Shown here in pieces: positions 52,968-61,970 of a stretch of DNA of 64,000 bases (positions within the stretch are counted from its first letter, which is position 1; every line of letters begins with the position of its first letter). The notes beneath the pieces were generated by a model, which had not been told where the DNA came from, searched no databases, and saw only the letters and a list, made by a program, of their open reading frames with translations. The stretch covers positions 34,526 through 98,525 of the forward strand of contig NZ_AMZN01000040.1 in assembly GCF_000331535.1 (NCBI RefSeq), given 5' to 3'. Source of the stretch: Fulvivirga imtechensis AK7 (GTDB lineage Bacteria; Bacteroidota; Bacteroidia; Cytophagales; Cyclobacteriaceae). A program made the translations under genes and the position numbers.

Positions 52968-53007
52968 GAATGACGGAATGATAGAATGTTGGAATAATGG
53001 AATGATG
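52968..53007. repeat. 8-bp tandem repeat, five units
   Basis: Five consecutive octamers of the gaatgatg type (gaatgacg, gaatgata, gaatgttg, gaataatg, gaatgatg), followed by a decayed sixth. It lies between the DUF2520 gene start and the ccmF stop. Confidence 0.75.
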
Positions 53008-53042
53008 GAATTTTCGGACCACTATTCCAGAACTCCTGCAAC

Positions 53043-55580
53043 TTACTCCTGCCCCTTCTCCCTCATTTTCTTAAATTCAGAATATCTTCTGTTTATTGCA
53101 ATACCAAAGCCGACCATCAACAGCAATGTTCCTGACCAAAGTACATTGATCAAAGGCTTCTCCATAGCTTTGAGTACCACCCAATTCTTCTGACGGGTAT
53201 TAACCCCAATTGAAAAACTATTCCTTTCCGGATGAACATTTAAAACAGTCAGCTTCACCCCAAGGTCATTCACCTCATCCGGAATACGGCCCACCATACC
53301 ATCCTTCACCAGGAATACGGGCTGAGCCAGATAGTCCTTGTCTTCACCCTGCATAATGATATCAACTTTCACTGCTACATCCTTTTCCGTGAGTTCCACA
53401 CCTTCCACTTCAGGTATCCGTTCAATCTTTTCAATTCGGGTGACATAATCGTTAACAAAAAAGTTTTTGTTAGGAGACACTTCAAACTCTTCCATATCAC
53501 TCCAATCGGGCTCTTCATTAGGATCACGAATTGATGAAACGTGCGTGTACAAGTCCCTGGTAAGGTCACGCTTAATATCCGGAGATGCCAACAACCCTCC
53601 CATGGCTTCATTGACCTGAGCCCTGGGATATAATGTAAACTTATTTCCGTTCTTATCAGTATATTCTATTTCATAATAAGTATTTTCAGGAGCAATTTCT
53701 ATGGTATCGCTTTTTTGAAAGACCACTTTATCATCTACTGTAATATCTCTCTTTGCTACCACCAGGTGCGGAATTGCCGTAGCTTTAAGGTCGTCACGAT
53801 TGAGATAGCCCGAAATATCAACCGCCTCAATCCTTTCTCCTCTGTACTTCAACTGGTAATCTGCCATTTCCTTAGGCTCATTTACAAACAGCAAAAGATT
53901 TTCATTGTTAAATTCACTAGATGACTCCTTCGAGATCAACATTCCGGTAGTATTTAGCGAAACCACTTTCGAATAACCCGCAGAAAACATTACACCGATC
54001 AGAATGAGTCCAACACCTATATGTGTCACTGCGCCACCGGAAAGTTTTGGATTCTTCTTTAGTACCCTCACCAGTATCTTACCGTTTGCTACCGCAGTAT
54101 ATATGCCAGCCATCAATAGTATGATGTAGGAAGGCTCAGCGACATTTTTAAATACAACCACCAGGGCAGTCAATATTAGTGTAATCACCACGGGAAGCGC
54201 AAGGTCGCTTTTCAATTGCTTCTTATCAATATTTTTCCACCAAAAAAACTGGCCCGTTCCTGAAAGCAGCCCAACGGCTACGGCAAACCAAAGTTGGAAT
54301 TTAGAATAAAACTCTACCTGTTCTGCAGGAGGCGCCAGATTGGAAACTCCACCAAAAAGCTCCACAATGGCATTGTAAACGGGAATAGAGGTAGGTATGA
54401 TTACCTGAAATCCCATGAGACAAAGTACCAAAGCCCCGATAAAAATCCAGAATTCCCTGGAATAAGTCGATGCCTCTTTCTCTGTAGTTGGCATTTCCTT
54501 CCATCGCACTATGGCCAATACAATGGCCCCCACCGTAAAGAAAAGTAAGTATACCAAAAGCTGGCCCGATAATCCCAGGTCAGTAAAAGAGTGCACCGAA
54601 GCATCTCCCAATATCCCGCTACGGGTCAGAAATGTTGAGTATAAGATTAAAACGAAGGTTGTAATTACTAATATGACACTTGCTTTCAGCGCTGTATTGC
54701 TGTTTTTAAAAGTGATCATGGTGTGAATGGCAGCTACCAGGAATAACCAGGGGACATATACGGCATTTTCCACCGGATCCCAGTTCCAATATCCGCCAAA
54801 ATTCAGCGTCTCGTAAGCCCAATACCCCCCCATCAAAATCCCCAGCCCTAAAACAGCACCGGATACCAGCGCCCAGGGCAAAGCAGGCCTTACCCATTCG
54901 CGATATTTTTTCTTCCACAAGCCTGCAATCACATAAGCAAAAGGAACGAGCGTGGTAGCGAACCCTAAAAATAGCGTGGGGGGATGGATCACCATCCAGT
55001 AGTTTTGAAGCAATGGATTGAGTCCTGTTCCATCTTCAGGCACAAAGTTAGGTTGCTGCTGAAAAATAGGAGCATCGATAGCATCTCTCAATAAAATAAA
55101 AGGAGAGCTACCCAATTTTAAATCTAGTCCCGGTATGACAACGCCCAGGATCATGGATGCTAAAAACGCCTGTACCAATGAAAAAATAGCCATTACAGGA
55201 GCCTCCCAGAACTTATTAGTGACTATAACAATAATTCCCAGGAGAGCATGCCAAAATAACCACAGTAAAAAGCTCCCCTCCTGGCCTTCCCAGAAGCAGG
55301 AGATCATGTAGTGTGTTGGGAGCCTCTTCGAAGAGTGGCTCCAGGCATAATGATATTCAAAATAGTGATTATAAATAATATAGAAGAGGCTGAAGACAAT
55401 ACCTGCAACCGCAAGTGCATGAACATAAAAGAAAATACGTCCGTTCTGCTTCCAGAAGTGTTGCTTGTCAAACTGCTTAGCCTGGGCGCCCTGGAAATAT
55501 GAAAAAGCAGAATAAAGTGCTGTGATAAAAGCTATTACCACAAAAATGTGGCCCAGATCGCCAATAAACTCATGTATCAT
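53043..55580 (-). CDS. ccmF: Cytochrome c maturation heme lyase subunit CcmF (CcsA-like)
   Basis: An 845-aa polytopic membrane protein that takes heme from holo-CcmE and attaches it to apocytochrome c. The tryptophan-rich WWD signature is GGYWNWDPVENAVYVPWLF (about 265-283), with the related CFWEGQEGSFLLWLFWHALL upstream. Many membrane helices follow, then a large periplasmic beta domain (about 560-810) of the CcmF C-terminal type. Length is greater than the E. coli protein (about 650), as in Bacteroidota CcsA-like members. Last gene of the ccmB-ccmC-ccmD-ccmE-ccmF unit. Confidence 0.92.
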   Translation of the reverse strand: MIHEFIGDLGHIFVVIAFITALYSAFSYFQGAQAKQFDKQHFWKQNGRIFFYVHALAVAGIVFSLFYIIYNHYFEYHYAWSHSSKRLPTHYMISCFWEGQEGSFLLWLFWHALLGIIVIVTNKFWEAPVMAIFSLVQAFLASMILGVVIPGLDLKLGSSPFILLRDAIDAPIFQQQPNFVPEDGTGLNPLLQNYWMVIHPPTLFLGFATTLVPFAYVIAGLWKKKYREWVRPALPWALVSGAVLGLGILMGGYWAYETLNFGGYWNWDPVENAVYVPWLFLVAAIHTMITFKNSNTALKASVILVITTFVLILYSTFLTRSGILGDASVHSFTDLGLSGQLLVYLLFFTVGAIVLAIVRWKEMPTTEKEASTYSREFWIFIGALVLCLMGFQVIIPTSIPVYNAIVELFGGVSNLAPPAEQVEFYSKFQLWFAVAVGLLSGTGQFFWWKNIDKKQLKSDLALPVVITLILTALVVVFKNVAEPSYIILLMAGIYTAVANGKILVRVLKKNPKLSGGAVTHIGVGLILIGVMFSAGYSKVVSLNTTGMLISKESSSEFNNENLLLFVNEPKEMADYQLKYRGERIEAVDISGYLNRDDLKATAIPHLVVAKRDITVDDKVVFQKSDTIEIAPENTYYEIEYTDKNGNKFTLYPRAQVNEAMGGLLASPDIKRDLTRDLYTHVSSIRDPNEEPDWSDMEEFEVSPNKNFFVNDYVTRIEKIERIPEVEGVELTEKDVAVKVDIIMQGEDKDYLAQPVFLVKDGMVGRIPDEVNDLGVKLTVLNVHPERNSFSIGVNTRQKNWVVLKAMEKPLINVLWSGTLLLMVGFGIAINRRYSEFKKMREKGQE

Positions 55581-55602
55581 AAATTACAATTTAAAATATC
55601 AG

Positions 55603-56013
55603 CTACATTTCCGCACTCACGGTGTTCTCCTGATATTTAGAAGGGCATTTCATTAATATTTTATCCGCGACAAAAAGATCATCATGATAAGAGCCGATCA
55701 CTACCACCTTCTCTGATCGCTGAAAATCAGGTGGCATAGGTTCATTATAAAATACTTGCTGCTCTTTGTTATTTTCATCCACCATAAGAAAAGTGAATGA
55801 TAATTTATCTGCCGTTGGACTGATCCCTACAACCTGTCCCTGGTGGTCTTTTTTCAGCTCGCCCACTACGTGAATACTGTTTCCATTACCATTTGAAGCC
55901 ATTGCATAGGCCTGATCAAATGTTACATAAGAACTGGCATCGCCTGCTGTGGATATTATGATACCGATGGCCACCGCAATAATGATGATGCCGATGATAT
56001 GAGAGGTCTTCAT
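55603..56013 (-). CDS. ccmE: Heme chaperone CcmE, cysteine (CxxxY) type
   Basis: A 136-aa membrane-anchored periplasmic heme chaperone. One N-terminal helix (IIGIIIIAVAIGIIIS) is followed by the OB-fold (HVVGELKKDHQGQVVG; KLSFTFLMVDENNKEQQVFY). The usual heme-binding HxxxY is replaced by CPSKY with C at 123 and Y at 127, the variant known from Desulfovibrio and archaea (system I*). That suggests heme is bound through the cysteine. Situated between ccmD and ccmF, with 22 bp to ccmF. Confidence 0.9.
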   Translation of the reverse strand: MKTSHIIGIIIIAVAIGIIISTAGDASSYVTFDQAYAMASNGNGNSIHVVGELKKDHQGQVVGISPTADKLSFTFLMVDENNKEQQVFYNEPMPPDFQRSEKVVVIGSYHDDLFVADKILMKCPSKYQENTVSAEM

Positions 56014-56062
56014 ATTTATATTATTTTAATCATCTTCTTTACAAAGTAATCTTCAAAATGGT

Positions 56063-56311
56063 TCAGGGTTTCTTTATCTCTTTCTCCAGCCTGCTCACTT
56101 TTTTATCAATCACCAGCAAATAAGCAATTATACCACCCAGGATCAGGCAAATGACACCTGTAAGCACATATATTTTGCCCTCTTTTCTAAACTCATCTGC
56201 CATTTCCACCTGCTCATTTCCATAATCGCTCTCCTCTATTTTGATCTTATCCTGGGCCTGAACAAAGAGTGAAGAAAGGATGAATGCCGATATAATTGTA
56301 AGTCTTTTCAT
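56063..56311 (-). CDS. ccmD: CcmD-like small membrane protein
   Basis: An 82-aa protein in the ccmD position. It has a signal-peptide-like start (SAFILSSLFVQAQ), an acidic periplasmic loop, then one helix (YVLTGVICLILGGIIAYLLVI, about 49-69) and a charged tail (DKKVSRLEKEIKKP). Plain CcmD has only the helix and tail, so the extra exported part is the Bacteroidota form. It overlaps ccmC by 4 bp (ATGA). Confidence 0.75.
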   Translation of the reverse strand: MKRLTIISAFILSSLFVQAQDKIKIEESDYGNEQVEMADEFRKEGKIYVLTGVICLILGGIIAYLLVIDKKVSRLEKEIKKP

Positions 56312-56967
56312 AGATCTAACTGATGTTCTATTTTCTTAATACGAACCCTTAGAGAAGCCATCCAGACCCCCAGGAGTGTCCAACCCAGTACGGCAGGGTA
56401 AAACACCATACGCAGTCGCCTGTCAAGATCATAGGCATTAAAACCGGGATTGCCTCCACTACCAGGATGCAGGGAATCTGTCAAGCGGGGAAGTATGAAT
56501 AGCAAAGGTATAAGAGCCGAAAAGGCAAAGATGTTGTATATGGCGCTAATTCGTGCCCTTTGGTCTACATTGTCGAGAGATCCTCTGAGTATGAAATAGG
56601 CAAAGTAGATCAGCAGCCCTATGGCCGCTGCATTCTGCTTCGGGTCACCACTCCACCAATCGCCCCATGTAAATTGCGCCCAGAGCATTCCTGTAAGGAT
56701 ACCTAACACACCAAAGATGATCCCCACATTGGCAAATTCCACAGCAGTATCATCATGTTTCTGTTCGGGGTTCCTCAGGTATTTTATTGAGTATACCACA
56801 GAAACTCCCAACATGATGATCATTCCAAACCACATAGGCACATGAAAGTACAATGCACGGATTGTTTCATTAAGAATTACCAGTCGGGGAACCTCCATCA
56901 GAAGGCCGGCAATGATCGTATAAAAAAGTAAGGCGATGGTCAGAAACTTCCACCAATTTTTACGCAT
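56308..56967 (-). CDS. ccmC: Heme transporter CcmC
   Basis: A 219-aa six-helix membrane protein that presents heme to CcmE. The WWD-type loop reads WGDWWSGDPKQN (about 116-127). It is shifted from the canonical WGxWWxWD by a Gly in place of the last Trp, seen also in relatives of this phylum. Histidines for the heme face are in LYFHVPMWFGM (about 39-49) and SLHPGSGGN (about 174-182). It overlaps ccmD by 4 bp and follows ccmB after 12 bp. Confidence 0.93.
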   Translation of the reverse strand: MRKNWWKFLTIALLFYTIIAGLLMEVPRLVILNETIRALYFHVPMWFGMIIMLGVSVVYSIKYLRNPEQKHDDTAVEFANVGIIFGVLGILTGMLWAQFTWGDWWSGDPKQNAAAIGLLIYFAYFILRGSLDNVDQRARISAIYNIFAFSALIPLLFILPRLTDSLHPGSGGNPGFNAYDLDRRLRMVFYPAVLGWTLLGVWMASLRVRIKKIEHQLDL

Positions 56968-56979
56968 AGCTCCAAAAAA

Positions 56980-57642
56980 TTAGCTGCGCCAAAGATACGG
57001 GAATAAGAGATAAGAAACCGCCCCTACAATGAGATTAATTGCCAGAAGTGTAAGTATTTCATCATAGCTCTCCCCGCGTGCAATTCCATCCAGCGCATTT
57101 TTTGAGATCTTGATCACCATGAGCAGCATAGGAAGTATCACTGGAAATCCTAAAATGGCCATCAATGTCTGGTTATTGTTAGCTTTGGAAGCTATGGCGG
57201 AGATCATGGTTAGGGCCGAGGAAAAAGAAACGGCCGCCAATAGAAGGTTAAATAAAAATAATACCGGATCACCGACAGGGTTGCCAAGCACTAAAGAATA
57301 CATCCCATAACCGATAAACGCCAGCACCAGCATAAGCAATGTATTGTACACGATTCGTGAAATGATCAACGTCTGCGGACTGATCAGCCAATAGTAGTAC
57401 AGGTATTTACCCTCCTTTTCCTGGATAAAGCTCTTAGCAACAGCATTGATAGCTGTAAATAGCAGGATAATCCAAAACAAAGCATTCCAGGTAATGGGAT
57501 TGAGCTGATTGGACCTAACATTGAAACTGAGGTAACAAATAAAAATAGTGCTGACCAGGTATAAAAGAATGCCGTTAATGGCATACCGTTGGCGCCATTC
57601 TAAAGTTACTTCTTTTCTAATAAAAGAAACCAGGTTATTCAT
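56980..57642 (-). CDS. ccmB: Heme exporter membrane subunit CcmB
   Basis: A 220-aa six-helix inner-membrane subunit of the CcmAB complex (MNNLVSFIRKEVTLEWRQRY start; AVAKSFIQEKEGKYLYYYWL; VILPMLLMVIKISKNAL). The ATPase CcmA that normally drives release of holo-CcmE is not encoded in this cluster. The ATG overlaps the stop of the Wzz-like gene (TGATG). Confidence 0.9.
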   Translation of the reverse strand: MNNLVSFIRKEVTLEWRQRYAINGILLYLVSTIFICYLSFNVRSNQLNPITWNALFWIILLFTAINAVAKSFIQEKEGKYLYYYWLISPQTLIISRIVYNTLLMLVLAFIGYGMYSLVLGNPVGDPVLFLFNLLLAAVSFSSALTMISAIASKANNNQTLMAILGFPVILPMLLMVIKISKNALDGIARGESYDEILTLLAINLIVGAVSYLLFPYLWRS

Positions 57643-58481
57643 CAGCCCTCTGTCGGGTGTGTCTCTTCATACCTGCGCATATACCTGTTTAGTTCTTTAC
57701 CAAAAGCCACGAAAAGAGCCAGAATGAGTCCTATTAATCCTCCTACACCCATTGAAAATACGGGACGTGGACTTACCGGACGCTGGTAAGCATCAAAATT
57801 TTCCACCACTTCTACTGCTTCATTGAATTCAAGGCTTTCTTTGTATTCTTGTCTCTGCTGATAAAGCCTTACCAAAGTTGCATAGACATCTGAAGGGTTC
57901 ATAACAATTACATTATCATTTCCGTACTTCTCAGCCGATCCCAAACTTAGCTTTAAGCTGTCAATCTCCTTTATTTCCTGATCCAGTTTTGCTATGTAAT
58001 TTTTGAACCTTTCTTCTCGAATATCGATCCTTTTCTTCACAAATTGATTGGCGGATAAATAGTGAATCATCCCAGTCTGAAGCTCTGGCCAGCGGTGGTT
58101 CACTAGTGACTTAATTGTAACAACATAATATGAAGACTCCTCCTCATCGTCTTCTTCAGTTGATTCAATTTCTATTGATAGCACCTGTTGGGACAATTCT
58201 GAAGATATATTCAATTTAGAAGATAAAGCTTCGTTGTTATCTTCCTCAATGAGCTTGTTTAGGTTCTCATTAATGACAGATAATAATGATTCGTTTAAAA
58301 TTCCTGACCGGATCACTACCTCGCTTTGGTATACTGAAGGCTTTAATTTATAGTATAAGAACCCAAGTAGAATTCCTCCAATAAAAAAGCTGGTAATCAA
58401 GAGTTTATTTCTAAATAAAATATTCTTCCCTTTAATAAATAATTCGGTCAGATCTATTTCATCGTTATATTTCTCAGCCAT
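57642..58481 (-). CDS. Wzz/chain-length determinant protein
   Basis: A 279-aa polysaccharide co-polymerase-type membrane protein. Membrane helix 1 is LLITSFFIGGILLGFLYYKL (about 28-47) and helix 2 is FSMGVGGLIGLILALFVAF (about 246-264), preceded by the proline-rich SPRPV, the PCP hallmark; the periplasmic part between is alpha-helical. There is no cytoplasmic tyrosine-kinase domain. It is divergent from the nucleotide-sugar operon that starts at 58.58 kb, which fits a role in surface polysaccharide, yet it overlaps ccmB by one base and so is cotranscribed with the cytochrome c maturation genes. Confidence 0.82.
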   Translation of the reverse strand: MAEKYNDEIDLTELFIKGKNILFRNKLLITSFFIGGILLGFLYYKLKPSVYQSEVVIRSGILNESLLSVINENLNKLIEEDNNEALSSKLNISSELSQQVLSIEIESTEEDDEEESSYYVVTIKSLVNHRWPELQTGMIHYLSANQFVKKRIDIREERFKNYIAKLDQEIKEIDSLKLSLGSAEKYGNDNVIVMNPSDVYATLVRLYQQRQEYKESLEFNEAVEVVENFDAYQRPVSPRPVFSMGVGGLIGLILALFVAFGKELNRYMRRYEETHPTEG

Positions 58482-58553
58482 GCCTGTACTAATAAAAGTT
58501 TATGCAAGTTTATTAAAATAAAGTTAAGAGTTCTAATGCTATATTTATATTAT

Positions 58554-58561
58554 TACATTTG
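58554..58561 (+). promoter_or_regulatory. Candidate -7 element for the polysaccharide operon
   Basis: TACATTTG, exact TAnnTTTG, 18 bases before the first ATG of the operon at 58580. No clear -33 box. Confidence 0.45.
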
Positions 58562-58579
58562 CAGCAAATTTTTATTGAT

Positions 58580-59602
58580 ATGACTAGAATCTTAATAACA
58601 GGAGCGGCAGGTTTTATTGGCTATCATCTCAGCAAGGCTTTGTGTAAACAGGGCTATAGTGTGACAGGTATCGACAACCTGAATGACTATTATGATGTTA
58701 ACCTTAAGAATTCAAGGCTAGAAGATTTAGCAAAAGAAGAAAATTTCACGTTCAAGAAGATAGATCTTTGCAATCACGAAGGTATTGATGAACTTTTTGC
58801 CGAACATCGATTCAAATATGTAATTAATCTTGCTGCACAGGCAGGTGTAAGATATTCCTTAACTAATCCCAGAGCTTATACACAGAGTAATATTGATGGT
58901 TTTTTGAATATTCTTGAAGGATGCCGCCACTACGGAACGAAACATCTGATTTACGCATCATCCAGTTCAGTTTATGGTGCTAATACGAAAATGCCCTTTT
59001 CCGTTGAGCACAATGTGGATCACCCTGTGTCATTGTATGCCGCCACCAAAAAGGCTAATGAACTTATGGCGCATACCTACTCGCACCTTTATAACCTCCC
59101 CACCACAGGATTAAGGTTTTTTACCGTATATGGCCCCTATGGTCGCCCCGACATGGCATTATTTTTATTTACCAAAGCTATTATCGAGGGCAAACCAATA
59201 GATGTATTTAACTATGGCAAAATGAAAAGAGATTTTACCTATGTAGATGATATTGTAGAGGCCATTGTCAGATTGGTACCCAAAGCTCCAAAAGGCAATC
59301 CGGATTGGGATTCCGATGCTCCCAATCCTGCAGACAGTTTTGCTCCTTACAAAATTTATAATATTGGCAACAACAATCCTGTGGAACTTACTGCCTTTAT
59401 TGAGGCCATAGAAAAAGCTCTGGGCAAGAAAGCAGAGAAAAACATGCTCCCCATCCAGCCGGGAGATGTGCCTGCTACTTACGCTGATGTAGATGCATTG
59501 ATGAAAGAAGTTGATTTTAAACCTAACACGTCTATTGAGATTGGGATTCAAAATTTTGTAGACTGGTATTTAGAATATTATAAAATAAAAGAAGTACACT
59601 GA
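58580..59602 (+). CDS. UDP-glucuronate 4-epimerase-type NAD-dependent epimerase
   Basis: A 340-aa short-chain dehydrogenase/reductase interconverting UDP-glucuronate and UDP-galacturonate (or the 2-acetamido analogues). I use the ATG at 58580 ([20 protein letters not shown]); the frame extends 7 codons upstream through the promoter motif. NAD loop GAAGFIG (8-14), then [19 protein letters not shown], typical of CapI/LspL epimerases. The catalytic triad is seen as the SSSSVYG serines, with YAATK (about 151-155). First gene of the operon, with TGATG overlap to the dehydrogenase. Confidence 0.88.
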   Translation: MTRILITGAAGFIGYHLSKALCKQGYSVTGIDNLNDYYDVNLKNSRLEDLAKEENFTFKKIDLCNHEGIDELFAEHRFKYVINLAAQAGVRYSLTNPRAYTQSNIDGFLNILEGCRHYGTKHLIYASSSSVYGANTKMPFSVEHNVDHPVSLYAATKKANELMAHTYSHLYNLPTTGLRFFTVYGPYGRPDMALFLFTKAIIEGKPIDVFNYGKMKRDFTYVDDIVEAIVRLVPKAPKGNPDWDSDAPNPADSFAPYKIYNIGNNNPVELTAFIEAIEKALGKKAEKNMLPIQPGDVPATYADVDALMKEVDFKPNTSIEIGIQNFVDWYLEYYKIKEVH

Positions 59603-60849
59603 TGAAAATTGGAATTATTGGTCTGGGGTATGTCGGGCTGCCTTTAGCTGTTGAGTTTGGAAAAATCATTGATGTTGTTGGTTTTGATATTAATGAAGCC
59701 AGAATTGATGAACTTCAAAGAAACATTGACCGTACATTGGAGGTTGAGTCAGAAGAGCTTAAAACTGCTCAACTACTCAAATTTTCTTCCGATCTTAAAG
59801 ACTTAAGGGAGTGCAACACATACATTGTTACCGTTCCTACTCCTATCGACCAGTATAAAACACCAGACCTCACTCCACTCAGAAAAGCCAGTGAGACTGT
59901 TGGCAGTGTTTTGTCCAAAGATGATATTGTGATTTATGAATCTACGGTGTTCCCGGGTTGTACTGAAGAAGTTTGCGTACCTATTCTTGAGCAAGTAAGC
60001 GGACTAAAATTTAATCGAGATTTTTACTGTGGTTACTCTCCGGAAAGGATTAATCCGGGAGACAAGGAGCACAGGCTAAGCACTATTAAAAAAGTTACCA
60101 GCGGCAGTACTCCTGAAATTGCAGAGAAAGTAGATACACTTTACAAGAAAATAGTTACAGCAGGAACACACAAAGCCTCATCGATAAAAGTGGCTGAAGC
60201 TGCAAAGGTAATTGAGAATGCTCAGCGCGACCTGAATATCGCTTTTGTTAATGAGCTAGCCATGATATTTGATAAAATAGGTATTGATACTCACGAAGTA
60301 TTGGAAGCAGCAGGCACCAAATGGAACTTCCTTCCTTTTAAACCAGGGCTTGTAGGGGGGCATTGTATCGGTGTGGATCCCTATTATCTCACATATAAAG
60401 CCGAAAGTCTTGGCTATCATCCTCAGGTGATCTTATCGGGGAGAAGGATCAATGATAATATGGGATTGTATGTGGCCAGTAAAGTCATCAAACTGATGAC
60501 AAAAAAGGATAACCCCGTAAACAATAGTGATATACTTGTGTTAGGAGTAACGTTTAAAGAAGATTGTCCTGATATCAGGAACAGCAGGGTAATAGATGTT
60601 ATTCGGGAGTTGGATGGTTTTGGCGCTAACGTTCATGTGTACGACCCGATGGCTGACAAGGCTGAGGTAAAACATGAATACGGTATCGAGCTTATTGATG
60701 AACCCAACCGGGTTTACAATGCAATAGTTTTAGCCGTAGGACACAAAGCTTTTAAAAACATTGATTTTACTGAAATTTCAAATGGCACAACTGCCATTTA
60801 TGATATAAAAGGTTTTCTTGATAAAAATATTGTGACTGCAAGGCTTTAA
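59602..60849 (+). CDS. UDP-N-acetyl-hexosamine 6-dehydrogenase (WbpO/TviB/WecC-like)
   Basis: A 415-aa nucleotide-sugar dehydrogenase that oxidises C6 of UDP-GlcNAc, UDP-GalNAc or UDP-ManNAc to the uronic acid. NAD motif [14 protein letters not shown] (7-20), catalytic cysteine in [15 protein letters not shown] (about 251-265), and the C-terminal [16 protein letters not shown] (about 313-328) typical of the WbpO/TviB branch. [12 protein letters not shown] (about 113-124) is a family mark. The preceding epimerase probably works on the product or on UDP-GlcA. It overlaps both neighbours by 1 bp (TGATG, TAATG). Confidence 0.9.
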   Translation: MKIGIIGLGYVGLPLAVEFGKIIDVVGFDINEARIDELQRNIDRTLEVESEELKTAQLLKFSSDLKDLRECNTYIVTVPTPIDQYKTPDLTPLRKASETVGSVLSKDDIVIYESTVFPGCTEEVCVPILEQVSGLKFNRDFYCGYSPERINPGDKEHRLSTIKKVTSGSTPEIAEKVDTLYKKIVTAGTHKASSIKVAEAAKVIENAQRDLNIAFVNELAMIFDKIGIDTHEVLEAAGTKWNFLPFKPGLVGGHCIGVDPYYLTYKAESLGYHPQVILSGRRINDNMGLYVASKVIKLMTKKDNPVNNSDILVLGVTFKEDCPDIRNSRVIDVIRELDGFGANVHVYDPMADKAEVKHEYGIELIDEPNRVYNAIVLAVGHKAFKNIDFTEISNGTTAIYDIKGFLDKNIVTARL

Positions 60850-61883
60850 TGCAAAAGGGGAAAATACTTGTGACGGGAGGAGCCGGTTATATAGGCTCTC
60901 ATACCTGTGTTGAACTGGTGAGCGCGGGCTATACACCGATAATTGTAGATAATTTCTCCAATTCGGAAAAATTTGTTATACAAAACCTCGAAAAGCTCAC
61001 TGTCACAAGGGTAGAAGTCGAAGAAGGTGACTGTAACGACTACTTTTTCCTGAAGGATGTGTTTGAGAAACACCGTGAAATAAAAGGAGTGATTCATTTT
61101 GCTGCTTTTAAAGCAGTGGGTGAGTCATCGCAGTATCCACTGAAGTACTATCACAATAACGTACAGTCTACCGTCAACCTGCTTCAGGTGATGGATGAAT
61201 TTAAGTTGAGTAACCTCGTATTCTCATCCTCTTGCACTGTGTATGGTCAACCGGATATCTTGCCTGTGACAGAATCCTCCCCCGTTAAACCGGCAGAATC
61301 TCCATACGGTAGAACAAAACAGATCTGTGAGGATATCATCAGTGATTTTTACAAGGCTAGCGAAGCTTTCAAGGCAATATCACTGCGATATTTCAATCCA
61401 ATAGGTGCACACCCCACAGGGCTGATAGGTGAGCTACCATTGGGGGTACCGAATAATCTGGTGCCATTTATCACTCAAACAGCTGCCGGGGTTAGGGAAC
61501 AACTGACAATATTTGGCGATGATTATAATACTTCGGATGGCACTTGCATCAGGGACTATATACATGTAGTGGATTTGGCTAAAGCACACATTGCTGCTCT
61601 CGAGAAAATGATTAAAAGTAACAAAACCAAGCACTTAGAAGTTTATAATATCGGTACTGGTGACGGGCACAGTGTATTGGAGGTAGTGAAGACTTTTGAA
61701 AAAGTGTCCGGTGAAAAGCTGAACTATAAAATAGGCGCCAGAAGAAGCGGAGATGTAGAAAAAGTATTTGCCGATGTTTCAAAAGCCAAAGATGAGCTGG
61801 GATGGAAGACAGAACTTTCGTTGGAAGACTCCTTAAGAGATGCCTGGAACTGGCAGCAGAAATTAGCAGAAAAAGCAATTTAA
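60849..61883 (+). CDS. galE: UDP-glucose 4-epimerase
   Basis: Interconverts UDP-glucose and UDP-galactose. 344 aa. The NAD motif is GGAGYIGSHTCVELV (about 9-23), then VDNFSNS. The catalytic serine is in SSSCTVYGQPDI (about 124-135) and the YxxxK as SPYGRTKQICEDII. SLRYFNPIGAHPTGLIGE (about 176-193) and DYIHVVDLAKAH are GalE-specific. It follows the dehydrogenase with TAATG overlap and is 87 bp upstream of rfbA. Confidence 0.94.
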   Translation: MQKGKILVTGGAGYIGSHTCVELVSAGYTPIIVDNFSNSEKFVIQNLEKLTVTRVEVEEGDCNDYFFLKDVFEKHREIKGVIHFAAFKAVGESSQYPLKYYHNNVQSTVNLLQVMDEFKLSNLVFSSSCTVYGQPDILPVTESSPVKPAESPYGRTKQICEDIISDFYKASEAFKAISLRYFNPIGAHPTGLIGELPLGVPNNLVPFITQTAAGVREQLTIFGDDYNTSDGTCIRDYIHVVDLAKAHIAALEKMIKSNKTKHLEVYNIGTGDGHSVLEVVKTFEKVSGEKLNYKIGARRSGDVEKVFADVSKAKDELGWKTELSLEDSLRDAWNWQQKLAEKAI

Positions 61884-61905
61884 ATAACCGGAGAGCAGCT
61901 CTGAG

Positions 61906-61936
61906 GCCTCTGCGCCTCCTCTGTCTCCTCTGCGGT
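61906..61936. repeat. Short polypyrimidine repeat between galE and rfbA
   Basis: cctctgcg, cctcctctgt, ctcctctgcgg: three imperfect units in about 30 bases. A word-like repeat of a type often seen between genes in this phylum; may slightly separate galE from rfbA. Confidence 0.35.
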
Positions 61937-61970
61937 TGAAGAATTGATTATAATTTAACAAACAGTAATC

